A DNA stretch of 64,000 nucleotides from Stachybotrys elegans (taxonomy: Eukaryota; Ascomycota; Sordariomycetes; Hypocreales; Stachybotryaceae): positions 1,984,001 to 2,048,000 of the forward strand of contig JAGPNK010000002.1 in the NCBI GenBank assembly GCA_020746835.1, written 5' to 3'. The notes beneath the pieces are model-generated. The model did not search any database. It saw only the letters and a program-made list of their open reading frames with translations, and was not told where the DNA came from. Positions within the stretch are counted from its first letter, which is position 1, and each line of letters opens with the position of its first letter. Positions 33,272 through 45,522 of the stretch are shown piece by piece. The translations under genes were made by a program, and so were the position numbers.

Positions 33272-34953
33272 GGGAAGATGTCGAGGCATCTACGATGCTG
33301 ATGGATAATGAGTCACGGGACATGCCGAGTATGTTTTCTTAATGGGGAAAAAACAAAAACAGAATAAAACATGAAAAGAGGATGCCCGAGGGAGATGGAG
33401 ATGGAGATGTCGGAGTCGATGTGGTTCTGGTTTGTTTATTAGAAGGGTATGGGCTCCGGACAGGCTCAGGATGATCCAGGTTGCATCAAAAGATGGTATA
33501 CTGCCTCGTGCCGGGGATTCTGGGACGTATGCGGTATCGAGGGTTTTTTAACGAGGAAAAGACATGGTTTAGACGTAATGAGATTATGTTGTTTGACAGG
33601 CGACTTGTGCGTGTTGACCAGCCCAGGAAGATTATTATGAGCCTCGTGCGTGCCGATAAAGTAGGAGGAAGCAGGAGGCAATAAGCAATACAGCTGAACC
33701 TGCTTTGTCTCGGCTCCGTGGCGGCAACAAACGGCTACTACATGCTGCCGCTGCCGACTGGCCGAGGTAAGTCGAAGAGCCTATCGAATACATGCCGCTT
33801 GCAGTACAAGCCAGCCAAGACTAGGCGATCTGCAGACTGGCCTCTAGTGACGTTAGTGTTTGGCAATGCTGCAGGGCAGCGCTGGCTGGAAGAAGCTCTT
33901 CACATGCCAATCGTCTCCGGTGGTCCGGCTTCAAGGCTCGGCGCTCCCCCCCAGGCTGCATGGATGCATGGGGAATGAAGGAGACGGTTTCGAATCATGC
34001 GAATAAGCTTTTGCGGGAAGAGGAATTGCAATGACTCGGAGCAGTTGCCTGCGACCCTTTACTGCGTACAGTATTCTGCTGCTTTGTATCCCGAGGATTT
34101 GGGGGGGGACGAGGCGCTGTCTACAGGGTAGGCGAGCAAAGCACATGCAAAAAAAAAGGTCTGATTGCAGCAGGTACATACAAAAAGAAGCCAAAACGTC
34201 AGATCTCGGCTCGGCAATCCACCCCGCAAAAAAGAAGAAGAAGAACGGGCCATGACGCTCGCCCCGGGGAGGGTTCGGCCAATGGCGGCATTGGAATTCC
34301 CCAGACTTCGGATTTTGCCCTTTGAGCCGAGTCAGTCGGCTTCTCTCTTTTCGATGGGAAAGCCGCCATGCAAGTTTTTGGTGGTCAAGCAGGTAGGTGA
34401 GGAATACTGTTGTTTCGTTCTCTTTTTATTTGTATTTGTGTATTTTTTTAATCCATTGTCTGGAAGCATGTCCAATAATGAACTGCATTGTGCTTCCCTC
34501 CGCTGTAGGACAAGGTACTGAAACGGACAAACCCAACGGCCTTCCATCGCACTCATTGAGCGAGGCTTGAGGGACGGATGGATGGATGGACGGATCGGGG
34601 GACCCCCCTTCCCCCATGTGTCCATGTGTCGGGCGCTCTCGGCTCCAGAAGAACTCGCGTGGCTTGCTGCCCGGGGTGCCGTGGTGTCCTCGTGAAATCC
34701 AGACGTCAGTCCCTCCTAGTCCCTCTCTCGGCCGTGGCTATTGCTCTCCCGCTTCCCCATTTCATGTGCTTTCGTAGTGTCCTGGCTTGTGACTCAACCT
34801 CTTAAGCTTTCCTCCTTTTACCCCTCTCCCTCGTACAAGATTCTGAATACTCTTCTTCCTGCCTCACACACACACATTACAGTCTGCTCGTTAGACTCTC
34901 TCCTCTTACACATATACATCCATTGGTCATCGACGGCCTCCCTCTAACCCACC
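33272..34953. other. Intergenic region NTH1 to isocitrate lyase; probable ICL promoter
   Basis: 1.7 kb without a supported gene. Three CCGAGG hexamers (reverse complement of CCTCGG) occur at 33386-33391, 33762-33767 and 34091-34096. CCTCGG is the core reported for the fatty-acid regulators FarA/FarB in Aspergillus. A short GGAT tandem repeat lies at about 34574-34590, and a C/T-rich leader precedes the ATG. Confidence 0.5.
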
Positions 34954-36924
34954 ATGGCGGCAAACAACATGGTCAACCCGGCCGTCAACCCCGATGACGA
35001 AATCAGTCTCTACGAGAAGGAGGTCGAGCAGGTCAAGGCATGGTGGCGTGACTCTCGGTGGAAGCACACCAAGCGGCCCTTCACTGCCGAGCAGATCGTC
35101 TCCAAGCGAGGAAACCTCAAGATTGAGTACCCCAGCAACGCCCAGTCCAAGAAGCTCTGGAACATACTCGAGCAGCGATTCAAGGTCAGTCACAGTCATC
35201 CCTCCCGCCCGGAAGCTGTATAGCTTCTTCGTCTTTTCGTGTGTAAGCCGCCCATGTGCTGATACTCTTTCTTGCTACTGCAGAACCGCGATGCCAGCTA
35301 CACATACGGCTGCTTGGAACCGACAATGGTGACCCAGATGGCAAAGTACATCGACACCATCTACGTCTCCGGATGGCAGTCCTCATCCACCGCATCCTCC
35401 TCAGACGAGCCTGGCCCCGATCTGGCCGACTACCCCTACGTGAGTCAAAACCCTCCCCATCTCGTCACAGAAGCTGATCTCAGCCTCTCCCCCTCTACAG
35501 ACCACCGTGCCCAATAAGGTCGGCCACCTCTTCATGGCCCAGCTCTTCCACGACCGCAAGCAGCGCCAGGAGCGCCTCTCGGCGCCCGCCAACGTCCGCA
35601 AGACCCTCGCCAACGTCGACTACCTGCGGCCCATCATTGCCGATGCCGACACCGGCCACGGAGGCCTCACGGCCGTCATGAAGCTCACCAAGCTCTTCAT
35701 CGAGAAGGGCGCCGCCGGCATCCACATCGAGGACCAGGCCCCTGGAACCAAGAAGTGCGGCCACATGGCCGGCAAGGTCCTGGTCCCCATCTCGGAGCAT
35801 ATCAACCGCCTCGTGGCTATCCGCGCCCAGGCTGATATCATGGGTAAATTTCCCCCTTATCCCCTTCCACAAACAAATGTGAAGAAGGAAAGAAATCAAA
35901 ATGGGAGCAGAATAGCTGACACTCGCGCTAGGAAGCGACCTCCTCGCCATTGCGCGCACCGACGCCGAGGCCGCCACGCTCATCACCACCACCATCGACC
36001 CCCGCGACCACGCCTTCATCCTCGGCAGCACCAACCCGGACCTCAAGCCCCTCAACGACCTCATGATCGCCGCCGAGCAGACCGGCAAGCTCGGCGACGA
36101 GCTGCAGCGCATCGAAGACGAGTGGCTCGCCGCCGCCAACCTCATGCGCTTCGACGACGCCGTCGTCGCCGCCATCAACGCCGGCTCCGCCCGCGACAAG
36201 CAGGGCCTCATCAGCCAGTACCTGAGCCAGGCCAAGGGCAAGAGCAACCTCGAGGCCAGGGCCGTGGCGCGCGGCGTCCTCGGCAAGGATGTCTTCTTTG
36301 ACTGGGACGCGCCCCGGACCCGCGAAGGCTACTTCCGCTTGAAGGGCGGCTGTGACTGCGCCATCAACAGGGCCATCGCCTACGGCCCATACTGCGATGC
36401 CATCTGGATGGAGAGCAAGCTTCCCGACTACGCCCAGGCCAAGGAGTTTGCCGACGGCGTACACGCCGTGTGGCCCGAGAAGAAGTATGCAAGCTCTGCC
36501 CCTTTATCACGTCCCCCCAATCCAGAGCAGACTCGCTAACATTGCAACCCCCCCCTCCTCCTTTAGGTTGGCATACAATCTTTCGCCTTCCTTCAACTGG
36601 AAGACGGCGATGCCGCGCGCCGAGCAGGAGACGTACATCCGGCGACTCGCCGCGCTGGGCTACTGCTGGCAGTTCATCACGCTGGCGGGCCTGCACACGA
36701 CGGCGCTCATCAGCGACCGCTTCGCCCGCGCCTACAGCCAGGTCGGCATGCGCGCCTACGGCGAGCTCGTCCAGGAGCCCGAGATGGAGCTCGGCGTCGA
36801 CGTCGTCAAGCACCAAAAGTGGAGCGGCGCCACGTACGTCGACGAGTTGCAGAAGATGGTCACCGGTGGCATCAGCTCGACTGCTGCCATGGGTAAGGGT
36901 GTGACGGAGGACCAATTCCATTGA
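34954..36924 (+). CDS. ICL1: Isocitrate lyase (glyoxylate cycle)
   Basis: Cleaves isocitrate to glyoxylate and succinate, the committed step of the glyoxylate cycle, needed for growth on acetate or fatty acids. Five exons, 34954-35184, 35284-35439, 35501-35843, 35932-36484 and 36567-36924, give 546 aa. Joins read [42 protein letters not shown] and [14 protein letters not shown]. The catalytic signature KKCGHM lies at about 213-218. DADTGHGG (metal and substrate loop), GIHIEDQ, and the long insertion typical of eukaryotic enzymes after IARTDAEAA are all present. The C-terminus (EDQFH) is not a standard PTS1, so any peroxisomal import would need another signal. It lies between neutral trehalase and SNF1. 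Confidence 0.98.
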
Positions 36925-37352
36925 GGAGAGCCCCGTGATTTCGTGGATGAGGCAGCATACAAGCGATATGGGAGATGAGGAGGACTAGTAGAGAAGGAGG
37001 AGGATGAATGTACCATGACAGAATGCTCGCCCGAGGAGCTGGAGCTAGGATCACCACATTGTGTGTTTGTAGTATGAATCGATGCATACGCAAAGTAAGA
37101 ATTGTGCTTTCCGCTTGGGTCTGGACCTTGGAAAGCTACAGCGCCTGTGCTGTGCCTTTAGGAACCTCCGTTCTGATAACTCCTGCGCCTGTCGAATGAA
37201 TAATATGCATACCCAACGCTGCTCCCGACCCTTGAGACCCATCCCGTGCAACTTGAACTGTTCCCCGTAGGCATGCCCAGTAGAAGAGTGACACCACTCA
37301 CTGCCTTTGGTCGGTCCTCGCAAAGCTGATGACGCGTACCGCTCTCGTCTTC
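36925..37352. other. Convergent intergenic region ICL1 / SNF1
   Basis: Shared 3' region. No gene or repeat seen. Confidence 0.6.
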
Positions 37353-39685
37353 TTAATCTGCCTCTGCTAGCTGCATGATCAACCTGGCGGCCATGTCCAG
37401 GAAAGGGAACGGACTTGTCACCTCCTTCTCATCTAGGAGTCGGCCGTCGGGAGTCTCGTACCCGGAGCACTTAAAGTCTACCAGGTACACACCTTGATCC
37501 ATCTCGTAGATTTGAATATCAAGGTGGAGGGCCACGAAGTTGCGGTTCTTCTCGTCACCTGCCTGAGAATCCGGTCTACCGGAAATGGGGGCGCCGACGT
37601 GGGTACGGAACTTTCGTTGAATGGCTAGAGACGCATTAGCATGATGCCACAATACATGGAAAGGGAGCTAGGGGATGCCTACTCCTCGAGTCCCATCTGA
37701 CATTGATGTGCCATGGGTCGGCTGGCAGCCTGTACTTCCTTGTCGGATCAACGCTGGTTGTCGAGCTACGGGTGTCTGTGTAGTCATCGATGAAGCTGTT
37801 GCTGCCACTAGGCACAGCAGAGCCGGCATCCCTGCCATGAACCTGATCGTAGTCCTCATCGGGGATATACGTGGCTCCCAGCTTGTGCAAAGACTTGTGG
37901 ATACTGAGTAGGGCTTCCCACGGCGCATTACGCGATCGAATGCCAAACTGCCATCGCACGGGCTTTGACTTCTTGGGCGGGTTGATGGGCGTCATTCCTT
38001 GAGGACGCCGGTTGGCTTCCTCTAGGCGCAGTTGGCTGCGAGAATGAGGCCTGAGCCGGCGAGCCGTCTCCTCTCTCTCGGCATCAGTCCGCGTCGGGAG
38101 CGGCTCGTCGTTGAGGTTGACAGCTGGCGGGCTGCTGGGTGTCAACCCTGCCTTCTCCCGCTGGATGTAATCCTTGTGATAAGCGGGTAGACTGGAAGGT
38201 AGAATGGAAATCTTGCTGACGTAGGGGCGCGGTATAGCAGACGATGTAGACATGCCGGATCGAGTGGAAGACATGCTCATCATGGGGCTGGATCCTTCGG
38301 GTTCTGTACTTAGGCCGTCCGTGTTTTCTATATCGCTTCCTGTTAGCGTCGAGGATCGCTGTGCCCGACAACGATGGATGGATACTCACGGTTAACCTGC
38401 ATCAACTTGTTCTCTCTCACAATCATGTAAGCATCCTTGATTGCCGAAGGCTCCTCTGACTGAAGGGCCTCCTCGACATCACCCTTCCCGTAACCCATGG
38501 TTCTGCTAATCTTGTCCGTAACTTCGTTGTGAAGCCGCTCCTGAACCTTCTCGGACGCATTAGGAGCAATGTCGCTCTTCTCGATGGCTTTGTTGGGGTT
38601 GATTCCAGTGTGAAAGAACTCCTCGACAGGAGGCTGCAGGTATGGCGGTAGGTCTGCGAGGAACCAAGGATCTGCACGGATGTCGTCGATGGTGGCTCGC
38701 GAAACGGGATTCACGACGAGCATCTTCCTGATAAGGGCTGCTGCTCCTGCCGGCATCCACTGAGGGATGCTGTAGGTGCCCCTGGCAATCTTGGCGAAGA
38801 GACTCGGGATGTGCTCATCGTCGAACGGCAGTCGGCCGACAAGAAGAACGTAGAGGATGACACCGCAACTCCACACGTCGACTTCAGGGCCAGCATACAG
38901 CTTTCCACCAATGACTTCGGGAGCGGCATAGTTGGGACTGCCGCAGCTGGTCTTGAGGAAGTTGCCGTCGGTCATGATATTGCTGAGGCCGAAGTCGGCA
39001 ATCTTGACGTTGAGGTTCTCGTCGAGCAAGAGGTTCTCGGGCTTGAGGTCTCTGTGGACAATCTTGTGGCGATGGCAGTACTCGACGGCGCAGATCATCT
39101 GCTGGAAGAAGCGACGGGCCTCAGGCTCCTTCATACGGCCATTCTGCACAATGTAATCGAAAAGCTCGCCCCCAGCGTACTCGAGGACCATGATGATCTC
39201 GGTGGCGGTCTTGATGACGGTATATCTAGATAAGGGCCGAACAAGATTAGACTTGGACAGGCAGTTGAGGCTCGGGGGCTAGGCCATGCTCACAGCTTGA
39301 TGATATGCGGATGGCGGAGCAGCTGCAGGTACTCAATCTCGCGCTCGACGCGACCAGCCATGTCGCGGCTGATGAGCTTCTTGCGAGCGATGATCTTGAG
39401 AGCGACCTGCTGGCCGGTGCCATTGTGGATGGCGAGGCGAACCTTGCCGAAGGAGCCCTCACCTAGGGTGCGGACGACCTTGTAGGCGCCGATGCGCTGC
39501 TCAGCTTTGGACTTGTCTTTTGGTTGGGAATCCATCTGGGGCGGTCGTGGTCGTGGTGAGTCGTCTCCTTGACCATGTTGCTGCTGCTGCTGAGGTCGAT
39601 GTGAGCGATGGTGCTGGGATCGGCGAACCTGGGACGAGGACAGGGAGATGGTCAGCTCCTCGTCCTCGAAGCCTCGAGGAGCCAT
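37353..39685 (-). CDS. SNF1: SNF1/AMPK catalytic alpha subunit (carbon derepression kinase)
   Basis: Ser/Thr kinase that responds to low energy and glucose, phosphorylates the Mig1/CreA repressor in yeast, and is required for use of alternative carbon sources. Four exons, 39685-39294, 39225-38390, 38327-37683 and 37624-37353, give 714 aa. Joins read HPHIIKL-YTVIKTATE, LMQVN-QNTDGLS and WDSR-TIQRKFRT. The N-terminus carries a His/Gln-rich tract (about 24-40). The kinase domain (about 65-320) shows GEGSFGKV, ALKII, IVHRDLKPEN, ADFGLSN, and the activation loop LKTSCGSPNYAAPE whose Thr is the LKB1-type target. A UBA-like autoinhibitory segment follows (about 350-410), then a disordered linker, and a C-terminal adenylate-sensor/KA1 region (about 540-714) with PWHINVRWDSRT and VYLVDFKCSGYE. 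Confidence 0.97.
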
Positions 39686-41492
39686 AGGTAATAGCTGGAG
39701 CCGGGTAGGAAAACGGAGGGAGGGAGGGGGGTCCGGGCTTAGTTAAGAAACGAGGTGCTGCCAACTGATCGGTCGGGTCGAGGAAGTGGGAGCAGAATGG
39801 GTGTTGTGGAGTTGGAAAGTGGGTGTGACGGAGATGGTGGACTGGGCCTTTGGCGTTAGCAGAGGTTCGGCGCGGTTGAGTTAAGGTCAGGCCAGCCAGG
39901 CAGCGCGGGATCGTCGTTGGACGAGGCCGATGGAGTCGCTGGGCGATGGTGGTGTGTGCAGCGCTGCTTCTAACCCGCTGTGACTCCCGTCTGGGTGTGT
40001 GTGATGGAATCCAAGGCCGGTACGGATAACGAGGTTGAGGATGGATGGAGGGAAGCGAAGGCGTGGAGGGGTTCTTCCCACTGGGGATGATGGGATTTGG
40101 GCGATTTCGGGCGACGTACAGCGGGGTTGATGGAGGCGGGCACTGGGCGCTGGGCGCTGGGCACTGGCCGCTTGGCTTGGCTGGTTCCGGCCAGGTCCTG
40201 ATTGGCGCCAGGCCCCCCTGTCTGGTTCAGGCTGCTCCCAGCCCGGCTTCAGGCGCTGTAGGCGAGGATTCCGTACCTGTGGGACTGACTCAGTACACTC
40301 GACTTTCAACATGCTTTGTATTCCATGTGATAAACGAGAGGAGGAACTTGGTTGGATAGGTAATGGAATGATTGACGTATGAAATGAGACTTGAATATAC
40401 TCTGATTCGCTGGCCATGTGGCAGGGAGAAAGTGATTGAGTTTGTTATCATACGTTAGGTACCTGTAGTTCTGCTTGGCACTCTGCTGGCGTCGGGTGAC
40501 AGAGATAAGACAGTACCTGCATCTGGCTGTCGACCTCAACCTTGCTATTTTTCAACCAGCTCTTGCGTTCGACATGTGGCGCGTCAACCAACGTGCGCCT
40601 CTCTTCCATATGCCTTCTTCATCTCGACTTTGCGGTCTCGCCCAGCCACCGTTTTCCATTCTCTGGATGACAAGCGCCTTTCAACACACGCGGCTGAAAC
40701 CTTGACGCAATGAGTCTCGCCGACAGCCCGGAGAACCAGGGCGGAATCAGGAACTGCTCAATCCGTCCATCCATCCCTTCTAGACCGAACCCAGCGGCAC
40801 ATTTGCTAGGTGGCAGCGGGCGGCATCCGTCATCAATGAGACGACGCAATGCGTAGTCGCCGCAGCGGCGTCTCGGCGAGAGAGACCGCCTCCCCGCCAT
40901 CAGGAATACTTACACAGCCCGTTATCATGCAACCCACCCATAGGGCCGGCAAGCATAATGAATTGCAGTCTCTGAAGCAGGCATGCTTGTTGGCCGCTAG
41001 GCTGTCAATTATTCCCCGTTTCGGGATGCCGTAATACATGTAGGCCCTGGGCAATCTACCTCGTCCACAAGGGGGAGCAAGATGACCGCTAGCCAGCTGG
41101 CCATCCATCCAGTCTGTTGCTCCAAGATCGTGTTCACGTACTACTCATGTCTGTTAATCACTCATACATATGTCATACTCTCCTGCTCCGCCATGCAACC
41201 TGACCACATGCACCCCGTCAGGGATGAGATGCAAGAATGCGAGAATGCCGCGCGGGACAGAGACTCCTCTGTGCGGTGGCCAGCCACTCAGACATACCGC
41301 ACTGAGGCCCTTGTCTCGGGACGCATCACACCACATCACACCACTGATCATACATCGACCACGGTATCGTACATCATCCAACCAAGTGACCGGTAGTCAA
41401 CTGTTCATGGTAGCCAACCATGACTGGTAGTCATCCACACCATCTTGCTCGGTCACCCTATGTCATACGGGTTACCCACACCTCCTTGCTCA
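39686..41492. other. 1.8-kb region upstream of SNF1
   Basis: Presumed SNF1 promoter and leader. The 176-codon frame at 39887-40417 (-) is Pro/Ser/Arg-rich and without family character. Nothing else is supported. The far end is the 3' side of the next leftward gene. Confidence 0.55.
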
Positions 41493-42327
41493 TCAGGAGC
41501 TCTTCTCCTTGGCTTCCTCCTGCCTCAACCTCTCCACCAACTTCTGCCTCAGGAAGGGACTCAGTCCTAGTCTTCATGCCATCTGTTAGCTTAGTTCCAG
41601 GCTGATGACAGGCACATGATACTTACATGCCCTCATTGGTGAGAACTCTGTACGTCCCGCTGGGCTGCGCCTTGCCTACCACGTTGCCTCCTTCGTCGAC
41701 CTCGACGCTTCCCAGTATGTCTTCAGGCCATGCTATTCTTCCGTAGTCGGGCGGGTTTCTGCGGTCGCTCAGATGGACGAAACCTCCTCGGCCCCCGCCT
41801 CCTGCGCCGCCCTGCGCGCTCGCTCCTCCGGCACCCGAGCCGCCAGCACCTCCGCCGGCGCCCTGCTTGCGCGAACCTCCTCTCCCTGACCGTTGTTGGC
41901 TGAAGAAGGCTCCTCCTGAGCCGAGGTTGAAGCCGCCTGGTGCTGCCAGAGCCCGGGCTTGGCTAATGACGTCTTCATCCAAGTGTCCATACTCTTTAAC
42001 GACCTCATCAAGTATAGCGAGAAACTGCCGGTTCTCGGTGAATGTCTGTGGTGTTGGGGGGATAGCAGTCGAGGTGCCGATGGAGAGACTCTTCACGGGC
42101 GGCGAGCTGTCGAGATAAGTGAGGATGTGGGATGCTGGCGATGTCGAATCGTTGAATACTTTCTGTCCTCTAGTTAGCCAATTGTATTGTCACCAAATTC
42201 GTCATGTTCCTGGCGAGAGTAAGTGGAGTTTTGGACGTACGATATGCGGGTTGTTTGATAGAGTCGAGACGGCTCTTCGACCGAGGAAGCTATAACGAGC
42301 AACGGCTCTAGGCGCAATTGACCACAT
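41493..42327 (-). CDS. Gly-rich, probably mitochondrial protein of unknown function
   Basis: Three exons, 42327-42241, 42162-41627 and 41571-41493, give 233 aa. Joins read NNPHI-KVFNDSTSP and TNEGI-LGLSPFLRQ. The second acceptor (CATGAAG) was chosen over a nearby CTAG because only it keeps the frame. The N-terminus (MWSIAPRAVARYSFLGRRAV) is basic, Ser/Ala-rich and free of acidic residues, as in a mitochondrial presequence. The middle has a poly-Gly/Ala/Ser segment (about residues 125-170) flanked by SQQRSGRGGSRKQ and GGGGRGGFVHLSDRR. The C-terminal block NPPDYGRIAWPEDILGSVEVD and QPSGTYRVLTNEG is well ordered and looks conserved. I recall similar unnamed proteins in other ascomycetes but know no function. 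Confidence 0.75.
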
Positions 42328-42775
42328 TGTGCGACTTGCTGTGCGGGTAGAGTAGTCAAGTTCAATTGATTGACGATGATCCGTTGGTTGAAATTATTTT
42401 AGCCAGTCAAATGTCAATACTCCAAATCAACTTGCCGTATGTACCTACTAAGCTCGAGCATGGGAGCTCCGAGCAGGGGTGAGCAATGAGGTCACTTAGG
42501 CGAGCCCAGTACGGAGCACCCCACCACCGATATGCATCTATCCGATCAATTAAACGCGTCGACGCGGTTCCTGATCTGGACGGACGTGATCTGTGATTTG
42601 CACCAATTGTCAATTAATGGCACCTGCGCCCACGACTTAATCTACCAATGCGATAACGACACTCGAACGACATTTAGAATATTTCAAAGCTGCCCGTGTC
42701 CGAACCCCCAACCGCTGCTTCAGAAATACACCCACAAAGATTGTTTGCTGCCCCTGTGGCATCTTAGAGGCAACG
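42328..42775. other. Divergent promoter, Gly-rich mitochondrial protein / DPB2
   Basis: 448 bp between divergent start codons. AT-richer than the genes. Contains the near-motif TACGGAGCA at about 42510. No gene seen. Confidence 0.6.
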
Positions 42776-45186
42776 ATGGATAAAACCCCAGCGCCTCTGT
42801 TTCGACGGCCGCAACAGCACATCCCCTCCTCCTCGGCCATACCGTCCTCCTCGCCAGCCTTCGGCACTCCTGTTCACCCTTTGAAGCCCTTCAACGTCAA
42901 TGCGCCAAAGGCTGTCATCCTCCCCATCATCCTGCCCCCAGCATCGCTGCGACCCCTCGCCTTCCGAACGTTTACCAAAAAGTACTCTCTCACGCTTACG
43001 TCTTCTGCACTTCAAGAGCTTGCCTCCTTCATCGGAAGGCATTGTGGCTCGGGATGGCGTGAGGAGGGTCTGGCCGAGCGGGTGCTCGAGGAGGTTGCTC
43101 GGAGCTGGAAGAATCGCAATGGCGGGGTCATGGTCGAAGGCACCAGCAAGGAGCTCCAGGAGATTCTGAAGACGCTCGAAGGGAATATGAGCGGCGGCAA
43201 GATTGTTACTGGTGGGAAGATAGGGCTACCGCGGGGAGACAGCATGCTGGATGTGAGGGACAGCGAAGCTCTAAGCACCAGGTTGGGTTTGCGACCCGCG
43301 GGCCTCATGAGAGAGGACAGCAACACCAGCTTTGGAATGTCTGGTCTAGGGGTTCAGGAAGGAGGCGACGATGAGGACGAAATCAGCGACCCAAGAGCAT
43401 GGCTGAAGGTCATCAGCGCATACGAACAGCCCCTGCTAACATATAATGTCGGCAAGAAGCACTTCGAAAGGTATGCTCAGAACCACCCTCTCCATCTCAG
43501 CGGCTGGCTGACCCTGTTATCAGAGAGACAACAAAACCTTCCCTCCTTCCACCAGCATCGCACAAGACGACCGCGTTCCGAAATCGCTACCACGTTATCC
43601 ATCAGCGCCTCATGAGAAATGAATCCTTCCAAACATCCGCAGTCTCATCTTCGCGAAAGCGCACCCTCCAGCGCTCAGCATCCAACCAACAATCTCTCAA
43701 AATCACACCTATTGCCAATCTGCTCGGCCGCCACGGAAGCAACCACATGCTTCTAGGGCAGCTCGTCATTCTCCCCACCGGTAATCTCGCCATCAGCGAT
43801 CTCACAGGAACAATCGCCCTAGATCTAGCTCAAGCAGTCGCCTTGCCCGAGGACTCTGCCTGGTTCTGCCCCGGCATGATTGTCCTCATAGACGGCGTCT
43901 ACGAGGAAGAGGACGAGACCGTGGGCAAGGGCCTGAGTGGCAGCAGCGGTGTGGGCGGCACTCTCGGCGGCCGGTTCCAGGGCTTCTTCATCGGCCAGCC
44001 CCCCTGCGAGAGGCGGAAAGCAACACTGGGCATCAGCGGCCCCAACTCGGGCAACGAGATCACCATCGGTGGCGGCTTCGGCTGGATGGATTTCCTCGGC
44101 GTGGGCAGCGAGCGTGCCGTGGGCTCCAAGATGCGCCGCCTCGAGCAGAAGCTCCTGCGCGCCGAAGCCGAAGACCAGCAACCCTCGCGGGATCGCGTCG
44201 TCGTCATCGGCGAGCTCAACCTCGACCAGCCCCGCGCCCTGCAGGCCCTGCGCAAGATCCTGGCCCTCTACGCAGCCGAGCCCGAGGGCTCCTCGCCCCT
44301 TACCTTCGTGCTGACGGGCAACTTCACCTCGCACGCCGTAATGGCCCGCGGCGGCAGCGGCGGCAGCATCGAGTACAAGGAATACTTTGACGCCTTGGCC
44401 TCGGCTCTCTCCGACTTCCCGGCACTCCTCCAGGACGCCACCTTCGTCTTCGTCCCCGGCGACAACGACGGCTGGGTCTCCGCCTTCACCGCGGGCGCCT
44501 CGGTGCCGCTGCCCCGCAAGCCCGTCCCGGACATGTTCACCTCCCGCATACGCCGCGCCTTTGCCAGCGCCAACGCCGACTCGAGCTCCAAGGTGCACGG
44601 CTCGGCGGTGTGGACTAGCAACCCCAGCCGGCTCAGCCTTTTCGGCCCTAACCATGACATCGTCCTGTTCCGGGACGACATCTCGGCCCGCCTACGCCGC
44701 GCTTCTGTAAATCTCAAGCGCAAACCCGCCGATGCCAATGCCGACACCGACGCCGATGCTGGACAGGAGCCGTCCCAAGAGAGCCCCCCCACGGACGAGC
44801 CATCACAGGAAGCAGACTCTATGGACCTAGACGAAGCCCCGACCGACGCGGTCCCCAAACCCCAAGGCCAACACCCCACCTCCCTGCCCCACGAGACGCA
44901 CATCGCCCAGAAGCTTGTCAAGACAATCCTCGACCAGGGCTACCTGGCCCCCTTCCGCCAGTCCATCCGCCCTGTGCACTGGGACTACGCCTCGGCGCTG
45001 CACCTATATCCACTCCCCACGGCTATGGTGCTGGTGGACACGACGGCGCCGCCGTTTTGCGTCACGTACGAGGGCTGCCACGTCATGAACCCGGGCAGCC
45101 TGCTCGTCCCGGGCCGCAAGGGCGTGGGACGATGGGCTGAGTATCAGCTCGGCCGGGGAGCTAGGCTGAGGGAGTGTACGTTGTAG
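42776..45186 (+). CDS. DPB2: DNA polymerase epsilon subunit B
   Basis: Second-largest, non-catalytic subunit of the leading-strand polymerase, which links Pol epsilon to the CMG helicase. Exons 42776-43470 and 43524-45186 give 785 aa; the join reads KKHFER-ETTKPSLLP. An N-terminal helical domain (about 50-130) contains RTFTKKYSLTL. The OB-fold segment follows (LLGRHGSNHMLLGQLVILPTGN and CPGMIVLIDGVYEE). The inactive calcineurin-like phosphoesterase domain (about 430-760) is marked by VVVIGELNLDQP, FVLTGNFTS, FVPGDNDGW, LSLFGPNHDIVLFRDD and VMNPGSL. A low-complexity acidic insert rich in Asp/Glu/Pro (about 640-690) lies within the phosphoesterase domain. The catalytic metal ligands are degenerate, as is normal for B subunits. 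Confidence 0.95.
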
Positions 45187-45522
45187 TAGGGACCAAGTAA
45201 AAGAACGCATGTGTAGACTTGCATTCGGAATGGCAAGGATACGTGGGATATGAGCATAATCTATGGTATAGGGGCGTTCATGATATACACCTACGAATGA
45301 AGTTTATGTTGGCCAGAAGTAATGAGATTTTATGAAAACTATGCTGCTATTCCCAGCGCCGTGTATGTTCTTAATGTTCCCCCACGATAAACTCCGTTTT
45401 CCACCATGGAAAAATATTTACTAGGGCAGACAATGCTTCCCACCATAGATCTATCTGGAACCTGAAACCCTCCAAGGCATAAAAGGAAATAGTAAGTGGA
45501 AGGCTTGCACTGGTGCAAAGAA
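45187..45522. other. Convergent intergenic region DPB2 / BRE4-like gene
   Basis: 336 bp of AT-rich shared 3' sequence. No feature seen. Confidence 0.6.

Noticed and set aside
39887..40417. 176-codon frame upstream of SNF1
   Set aside because: Pro/Ser/Arg/Gln-rich with no conserved pattern; lies in the presumed SNF1 promoter and leader.
43825..44655. 276-codon minus-strand frame within DPB2
   Set aside because: Shadow of the GC-rich DPB2 exon; no family features, while the plus strand has DPB2 motifs throughout.
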